Below, in pieces: positions 5,725 to 10,311 of a stretch of DNA of 10,311 nucleotides (within the stretch, counting starts at the first letter, position 1; the number at the start of each line of letters is the position of its first letter). The notes beneath the pieces were generated by a model. The model was not told the origin of the DNA. It searched no databases and saw nothing but the letters and a program-made list of their open reading frames with translations. Both the position numbers and the translations under genes were made by a program. The DNA comes from JBEAUL01 sp041161475 (GTDB lineage: Bacteria; Pseudomonadota; Gammaproteobacteria; UBA6186; Azoamicaceae), in the NCBI GenBank assembly GCA_041161475.1, contig JBEAUL010000033.1, positions 1 to 10,311 on the forward strand, written 5' to 3'.

Positions 5725-7626
5725 TTAGGCATCCTTGGGTTCGTCGTCCTCTAAGAAGCTACGTAACTGCTCTGCGCGACTTGGCTGACGTAGCTTACGG
5801 AGTGCTTTTGCCTCGATTTGACGAATACGCTCCCTGGTGACATCGAATTGTTTACCCACTTCTTCCAAGGTATGATCGGTATTCATATCAATACCAAAAC
5901 GCATGCGCAAGACCTTGGCTTCACGTGTGGTTAAGCTGGCTAGAATACGTCGAGTAGACTCTTTGAGTCCCTCTGCAGTGGCCGCTTCAATCGGCGCCAA
6001 AGCCGATCGATCTTTTACAAAATCACCCAAAGTAGATTCGTCTTCACCATCTCCTATCGGGGTTTCCATAGAAATAGGCTCTTTCGCAATTTTAAGTACC
6101 TTTCGGATTTTATCTTCAGACAATCCCATGCGTTCGCCGAGTTCTTCTGGTGTGGGTTCACGCCCTATTTCTTGTTGCATTTGTCGTTGAATACGATTGA
6201 GTTTATTAATGGTTTCAATCATATGCACAGGAATGCGAATCGTACGCGCTTGGTCTGCAATGGCGCGCGTAATGGCTTGACGAATCCACCAGGTGGCGTA
6301 AGTAGAGAATTTGTATCCGCGTCTGTATTCGAATTTATCGACTGCTTTCATTAAACCAATATTACCTTCTTGAATTAAATCCAAGAATTGTAAACCACGA
6401 TTGGTATATTTTTTTGCAATCGAAATCACAAGCCGTAAATTGGCTTCGACCATCTCTTCTTTGGCTTTACGCGTTTTGGTTTCTCCCGCAAACATGCGTT
6501 GATTTAAAGCCTTAATCGTCGCAATGGTGAGGCCTGTTTCGGCTTCGATTTTAATGAGCATTTCTTGGGCTTGTTGAATTTGGGGTGCATGGGCATGAAA
6601 TGCTTCAGCCACTTTATGCGAATCCCACACAACGTTATTTACCCAATTTAGATTGGTTTCGTTGCCGGTAAAGCTTTCTATAAACTGCTGGCGTGGCATT
6701 TTAAGTTGCTCTACACAAAGATATAGTAATGCGCGTTCTTGTTCTGAGACACGTTCACGCATCGCACGCATTTGTTGCACCAGAGAATCGAAGCATTTCG
6801 GTACCAGTTTAAAGCAAGCAAAACGTAAAGACAGTTGATCGAGCAAGGCCTGCGTTATCTCATTGCCACGACCATACTTTGCAATCGCCTCTTCGGTATC
6901 GGCCAAGACTTCGCGCAAACCATCGAAATGTCTTTTGGCTTCTTCTAGATCGAGTTCTGCATCAAATTGTGCGTTGCCTTCGCTATTTTCATCTTCACTG
7001 TCATCGATATCATCTGAAGCTGTGGTATCTGTATTTATTGCACTGCTTGTGTCAGACTCACTTTCATCGGCCTCAGGCGTACTGTCGGTACTTAAAGCGG
7101 CATAATCAATAAACCCGTTGATGAGATCGTTTACTTTGAGTTCACCTTTTTCTACTCGCTCAAAAGTTTCTACCAAGCGCTGTAGTATAGGCGGATATTG
7201 GGCCAATGTTTTAAGCACTTCACAGGCGCCTTCTTCGATGCGCTTGGCAATATCAATTTCGCCGATGCGGGTGAGTAATTCAACATTACCCATTTCTTTC
7301 ATGTACTGACGTACCGGATCGGCCGCTGTGCGCATTTCACCTTCAGCTAAGGGAATGATCGCGTCTTCGCTAAAATCTTCGGTGTTGATCGCGGGGCGAG
7401 GGTTATCTTCGGAAAATTCAATATTGTCGACTTCTGATGCCATTTCATAGACGGTAATGCCCATGTCATCGATCATTTGGATGATATCGTCACGCTCTTC
7501 TTGACTGATTACCTCTTCAGGAAGGTAATGATCTACATCTAGGTAAGTTAAGTAACCCTTCTCTTTCCCTAATGTAATTAAAGCCAAGGTTTGAGCCGCT
7601 TGTTGTTCGCGATCAAAATAAGTCAT
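5725..7626 (-). CDS. rpoD: RNA polymerase primary sigma factor (sigma-70)
   Basis: Housekeeping sigma factor that directs core RNA polymerase to -10/-35 promoters. The 633-residue protein has every region of a group 1 sigma factor: region 1.1 (about 1-75), region 1.2 with DPVRQYMKEMG (103-113), a non-conserved region of about 130-375, regions 2.1-2.4 (about 390-465, including KFSTYATWWIRQAITRAIADQ for promoter melting and -10 reading), region 3 (about 466-545), and region 4 (about 560-626, with VTRERIRQIEAKALRKLR for the -35). Regions 2-4 are almost the same as in E. coli, so consensus promoters should be read here. Residues about 180-225 form a strongly acidic, Ser/Asp/Glu-rich linker, and EPKDA extends past the usual C-terminus. 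The Shine-Dalgarno is weak. It starts 94 bases after dnaG; I saw no convincing promoter in that gap, and heat-shock promoters inside dnaG were not assessed. Confidence 0.98.
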   Translation of the reverse strand: MTYFDREQQAAQTLALITLGKEKGYLTYLDVDHYLPEEVISQEERDDIIQMIDDMGITVYEMASEVDNIEFSEDNPRPAINTEDFSEDAIIPLAEGEMRTAADPVRQYMKEMGNVELLTRIGEIDIAKRIEEGACEVLKTLAQYPPILQRLVETFERVEKGELKVNDLINGFIDYAALSTDSTPEADESESDTSSAINTDTTASDDIDDSEDENSEGNAQFDAELDLEEAKRHFDGLREVLADTEEAIAKYGRGNEITQALLDQLSLRFACFKLVPKCFDSLVQQMRAMRERVSEQERALLYLCVEQLKMPRQQFIESFTGNETNLNWVNNVVWDSHKVAEAFHAHAPQIQQAQEMLIKIEAETGLTIATIKALNQRMFAGETKTRKAKEEMVEANLRLVISIAKKYTNRGLQFLDLIQEGNIGLMKAVDKFEYRRGYKFSTYATWWIRQAITRAIADQARTIRIPVHMIETINKLNRIQRQMQQEIGREPTPEELGERMGLSEDKIRKVLKIAKEPISMETPIGDGEDESTLGDFVKDRSALAPIEAATAEGLKESTRRILASLTTREAKVLRMRFGIDMNTDHTLEEVGKQFDVTRERIRQIEAKALRKLRQPSRAEQLRSFLEDDEPKDA

Positions 7627-7720
7627 GTTTGTATATACTCGTTCTGTTATGATTAGTTGGAAAATATTACAACAAAGTGCAAATTTTAGCGTTTATGCCT
7701 CAATAAATCCAGTGCTCTTT

Positions 7721-9511
7721 TTACTCTTTGCGAGGGGCATGTTGAGCCTGCTTAAGTAAGCTGTTTAAATGGTTAATTTGGGTCATGGATAACTTTTCTC
7801 CTTGTTTCATTTTTTTTAGCCAATAATCGGTTTCTTCATTAATTTGTTGTTTCAGCAGTTTGTTTACAATGCCTTCCCACTCTGCGGCCAAGTCAATGTC
7901 CGGAATGGCATCAATTTGTTCTTGTAATCTCTCCATTGAAAGTAGATTTTGATAGTGAATATTGCAAGTGGCTAATGCGTCAAATAAATTATTTTCAAGC
8001 AGATTGACCTGTTTTTGCAGTAGCGCCAGATAGCCGTAAATCGGTGATATTTCTGCTGCACTCCAGTGTAGAGACTGAAATGCAGAGATAAAGCGCTTAT
8101 CTATGGATAAAAGTGCGATAAGCCTTAAAAGGAGTGATGAGACACCAAGGTTTCGACGTGACTTTTGTTGACGCGCAAGATAAGTCGATGACTGAGGGGG
8201 GCGTGCAGTGGGTGGTGTCACCTGTTGCATTGTTAAACCGGCTATTTCTCCCAGTCGATTGAACATCATTTGTTGCAGTGCCCCTGGAGGCAATTGCGTT
8301 AAGAGGGGTTTTGCTTGGCTAACCATTTTGGCACGCCCATCAATTTGCGTTAGATCGACTTTTTGTGCAAGCGTCTCAAATAAAAAATCGGGCAGAGAGC
8401 GACGACGCTCAAGCTGTGCTGAAAAGCCACTTAATCCGACTTTTTTTAAAAAAGAGTCCGGATCTTCTCCACTCGGAAAAAAGACGAATCCAACACGTCG
8501 CCCATCTTTTAAGTGTGGGAGGCATAGGAGTAAAGCTTTCCAGGCGGCCTCTTGTCCAGCCGCATCACTGTCGAATCCAAATAGAATATCGTCTGTCTGA
8601 TGGAACAATATGTCTAGGTGATGATTGGTTAATGCGGTTCCCAATGTGGCAACAACGCGTGTAATACCGGCTTGAGACAAAGAAACGACATCAAAATACC
8701 CTTCTACGACTAAGATATCAGTTAGGCCATGCGGATTCGCCTGTTTTGCTTCATACAGGCCATAAACGAGCTGACTTTTATGAAAAACCGGGGTTTCTGG
8801 AGAGTTAAGGTATTTTGGTTTGCTGTCGTCTAGTACACGACCACCAAACCCAACTACTCGGCCGCGTAAATCAGTAATAGGGAAAATAATTCGATCTCGA
8901 AACCGGTCGTAAGGTGTACCGCTTTGTGTGGAGGTACATAGCAAACCGCATTTTAACCCAGTTTCTTGAAATGCGTTTAAAGTGTCCATGTCCGTGCCAA
9001 GTGTTTGTAGGCTATGCCATCCTGGAGGGGCATAGCCCAATTTAAAGCGCTTTGCGGTGATACCAGTAATGCCTCGATTTTTTAAATACTCAATGGCTAA
9101 TTGGCCTTTGGGATGCGCTTTAAACTGTCTTGTGTAAAAAAGAGACGCTTTGTTTAATAAATGGTAGAGGGGTTGCAGTCGCTCCAACTCCGGATCTTCC
9201 GCACGCATTGACTCGCTCAGTTCACGACTGAGCCCTACCCGTTCAGCCAACTGTGTCACCGCATCCTGAAAACTGATGCCTTGATCGATCAAAAATTGGA
9301 TAACGTCGCCTTGCTTACCACAGCCAAAGCATCGATAGCGTTGTTTTGTGGGGTTAACAAAGAAGGAAGGGGTTTTTTCTTGATGAAAAGGGCAGCAAGC
9401 AGCCCATTGGGCGCCACTTTTTTTGAGTTTTACACGCGCCTCTACCCATTCAAGAAGATTGGCTTTTACGCGAATTTCATCGAGTAGGGTAGGGGGGATT
9501 CGGCCAAACAT
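7721..9511 (-). CDS. dnaG: DNA primase
   Basis: Synthesises RNA primers for replication together with DnaB helicase. The 596-residue protein is near the E. coli length (581). It has the N-terminal CHC2 zinc finger (C40, H43, C61, C64); the RNA-polymerase core with RFRDRIIFPI (203-212) and GFGGR (221-225); and a TOPRIM domain with VVEGYFDV (268-275, E270), FGFDSDAAG (311-319, D314 and D316) and the GEDPDSF block (348-354). A C-terminal DnaB-binding helical domain (about 445-596) is, as usual, less conserved. The start gives MFGRIP, matching the family N-terminus (E. coli MAGRIP). No Shine-Dalgarno sequence precedes it, which fits the low translation known for primase in the E. coli operon. It follows yqeY by 28 bases. 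Confidence 0.97.
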   Translation of the reverse strand: MFGRIPPTLLDEIRVKANLLEWVEARVKLKKSGAQWAACCPFHQEKTPSFFVNPTKQRYRCFGCGKQGDVIQFLIDQGISFQDAVTQLAERVGLSRELSESMRAEDPELERLQPLYHLLNKASLFYTRQFKAHPKGQLAIEYLKNRGITGITAKRFKLGYAPPGWHSLQTLGTDMDTLNAFQETGLKCGLLCTSTQSGTPYDRFRDRIIFPITDLRGRVVGFGGRVLDDSKPKYLNSPETPVFHKSQLVYGLYEAKQANPHGLTDILVVEGYFDVVSLSQAGITRVVATLGTALTNHHLDILFHQTDDILFGFDSDAAGQEAAWKALLLCLPHLKDGRRVGFVFFPSGEDPDSFLKKVGLSGFSAQLERRRSLPDFLFETLAQKVDLTQIDGRAKMVSQAKPLLTQLPPGALQQMMFNRLGEIAGLTMQQVTPPTARPPQSSTYLARQQKSRRNLGVSSLLLRLIALLSIDKRFISAFQSLHWSAAEISPIYGYLALLQKQVNLLENNLFDALATCNIHYQNLLSMERLQEQIDAIPDIDLAAEWEGIVNKLLKQQINEETDYWLKKMKQGEKLSMTQINHLNSLLKQAQHAPRKE

Positions 9512-9513
9512 AA

Positions 9514-9529
9514 CTGGGCGTATAGCCAG
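9514..9529 (-). repeat. small inverted repeat before the dnaG start
   Basis: In the 28-base gap between yqeY and dnaG the minus strand reads CTGGCTATACGCCCAG, which can fold as a four- to five-base-pair stem with one bulged C, ending two bases before the dnaG ATG. No Shine-Dalgarno is present. The structure is weak but sits where it would hinder ribosome loading. Confidence 0.3.
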
Positions 9530-9539
9530 ACGGGCATGG

Positions 9540-9998
9540 TTAACCCGACAAAGCAGTTAATTTTTCTTTTAGTAATAGACTCACGCGCCCCATATCGGTA
9601 CGACCCTGCAAGTCTGGTTTTAGTATGGCCATTACTTTTGCCATATCTTTAATAGACTGAGGCTGAGCGCTCGCAATGGCTCTGGCGACAAAGGCGTCCA
9701 CCTCTTCTTGGGTCAAGGGTGTTGGCATAAAGGTTTCGATAACAGCAATTTCGGCTGTTTCTTTATCAGCCAGGTCTTGTCGGCCGGCTTTGGTAAATTC
9801 GGCTACAGAGTCTCTGCGTTGACGAACCATTTTGTCTAGGAGTACGATCACTTGTGTGTCGTCTAAGGCAATACGCTCGTCTACCTCACGTTGCTTAATT
9901 GCTGCTTGAATGAGACGAATAACGCCCAATTCAGCTTTTCGGCCACTTTTCATGCAATCTTTCATTGCTGCTGTGAGCTGGGATTTTAGATCGCTCAT
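9540..9998 (-). CDS. yqeY: GatB/YqeY domain protein
   Basis: The 152-residue protein matches the YqeY family, which resembles the C-terminal tRNA-binding tail of the GatB amidotransferase subunit. Typical features are the helical N-terminal segment with LGVIRLIQAAIKQREVD (24-40), the IAVIETFMPTPLTQEEVDA block (84-102), and the C-terminal MAKVMAILKPDLQGRTDMGRV segment (119-139). The stand-alone protein has no firmly established role, though its place between rpsU and dnaG is common in gammaproteobacteria and links it to translation. A GGAG ribosome binding site lies nine bases before the ATG, and the rpsU stop is 21 bases upstream, so it is co-transcribed with rpsU. No truncation or unusual feature was seen. 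Confidence 0.93.
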   Translation of the reverse strand: MSDLKSQLTAAMKDCMKSGRKAELGVIRLIQAAIKQREVDERIALDDTQVIVLLDKMVRQRRDSVAEFTKAGRQDLADKETAEIAVIETFMPTPLTQEEVDAFVARAIASAQPQSIKDMAKVMAILKPDLQGRTDMGRVSLLLKEKLTALSG

Positions 9999-10019
9999 CT
10001 TGAGTGACTCCGTTGGCGT

Positions 10020-10250
10020 TTAGTGGTTATTGCCACCACGTATGGCTTGCTGTTCGCGAGAAATTTTCTTTAAGAAGCGCTTTCTAGCAGCGGCTTGTTC
10101 CCGTTTACGGATAGCAGATTTTTTGCGATAAAACTCACGCTCACGCAATTCACGGGGTTTGCCTTCTTTTTCGACAAAACGCTTTAAGCGACGAATCGCG
10201 GATTCTGGAGACTCGCCTTCTTTAACACGAACAAAAACACCTCGAACCAT
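10020..10250 (-). CDS. rpsU: 30S ribosomal protein bS21
   Basis: Small, very basic subunit protein that acts near the mRNA anti-Shine-Dalgarno region during initiation. The 76-residue protein has the bS21 signature: VKEGESPESAIRRLKR (9-24), a K/R-rich middle with REFYRKKSAIRKRE (38-51), and a basic helical tail. It is five residues longer than the E. coli protein (71). The ribosome binding site AGAGGT (10260-10255) is close to the ATG. It is the first gene of the rpsU-yqeY-dnaG-rpoD operon and has a -10 element 45 bases upstream. Confidence 0.97.
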   Translation of the reverse strand: MVRGVFVRVKEGESPESAIRRLKRFVEKEGKPRELREREFYRKKSAIRKREQAAARKRFLKKISREQQAIRGGNNH

Positions 10251-10268
10251 TATAACCTCTATAGCCTT

Positions 10269-10296
10269 TTGAAATAAGTTAGTTAATTGATATAAT
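10269..10296 (+). promoter_or_regulatory. plus-strand promoter facing off the right edge
   Basis: TTGAAA (10269-10274, five of six) and a perfect TATAAT (10291-10296) are separated by 16 bases on the plus strand. Transcription would start at about 10303 and leave the window. In many gammaproteobacteria the gene divergent to rpsU is tsaD, so that is the expected target, though it is not visible here. Confidence 0.45.
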
Positions 10297-10300
10297 TATA
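10295..10300 (-). promoter_or_regulatory. -10 element of the rpsU promoter
   Basis: A perfect minus-strand TATAAT (10300-10295) lies 45 bases before the rpsU ATG, predicting a start near 10288 and a leader of about 37 bases. Its -35 element would be beyond the right edge of the window. It shares the ten-base palindrome TATAATTATA with the -10 of the plus-strand promoter. Confidence 0.45.
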
Positions 10301-10311
10301 AACAGTAGCTT

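Noticed and set aside
6863..7112. Two overlapping plus-strand open frames opposite the acidic RpoD linker, Ser- or His/Arg/Leu-rich
   Set aside because: The skewed composition is the expected result of reading Asp/Glu/Ser-rich codons backwards in other frames.
7627..7720. Promoter elements between dnaG and rpoD (TAAAAT at 7688-7683, or TTGTTG with CATAAC)
   Set aside because: Each candidate has one element with a very poor match or spacing, and no sigma-32-like pair is visible. I could not support a promoter in this gap.
8208..8600. Open frame of 130 codons on the plus strand opposite dnaG
   Set aside because: It is antisense to conserved primase sequence, has no plausible ribosome binding site or family motif, and its composition follows from the dnaG codons.

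Overview
This window is a compact housekeeping segment of a bacterial chromosome. It is most likely from a gammaproteobacterium, and the Legionella/Coxiella branch is plausible. The evidence is the gene order rpsU-yqeY-dnaG-rpoD (the macromolecular-synthesis operon), an RpoD whose regions 2-4 are nearly identical in motif to the E. coli type, a bacterial-type CCA enzyme with an HD domain, and a zinc-type L31. Species cannot be fixed from the sequence alone. Base composition looks slightly AT-leaning and even throughout. I see no mobile element, prophage, CRISPR array or toxin-antitoxin pair.

Almost everything is read on the minus strand. In transcription order (right to left) the genes are: rpsU (bS21), yqeY (GatB/YqeY domain), dnaG (primase), rpoD (sigma-70), a tRNA-Ile2 with anticodon CAT, rpmE (bL31), a short MaeB-type malic enzyme, a lactate-dehydrogenase-like malate dehydrogenase, and cca (overlapping mdh by 4 bases). 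A compact palindrome followed by seven T residues closes this run. Beyond it lies a small coiled-coil protein of unknown function with its own good ribosome binding site. It converges on a plus-strand methyltransferase of the MidA/NDUFAF7 family at the left edge.

Functionally the block combines translation (bS21, bL31, tRNA-Ile2, CCA addition), replication priming (DnaG), basal transcription (RpoD) and the malate node of carbon metabolism. Malic enzyme makes pyruvate and reduced cofactor from malate, and malate dehydrogenase makes oxaloacetate and NADH. The malate genes lie between two RNA/translation genes and are tightly spaced with them, so they are probably partly co-transcribed.

I found no new multi-gene system. 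The observations most worth checking are regulatory or evolutionary: a promoter placed so that the midA message would start at or beside its AUG; a malate dehydrogenase of the type common in alphaproteobacteria inside a gammaproteobacterial-looking operon; three consecutive inverted repeats at the maeB-mdh junction; a hairpin that would hide the maeB ribosome binding site; and a palindromic -10 element that could fire rpsU and the gene beyond the right edge in opposite directions.
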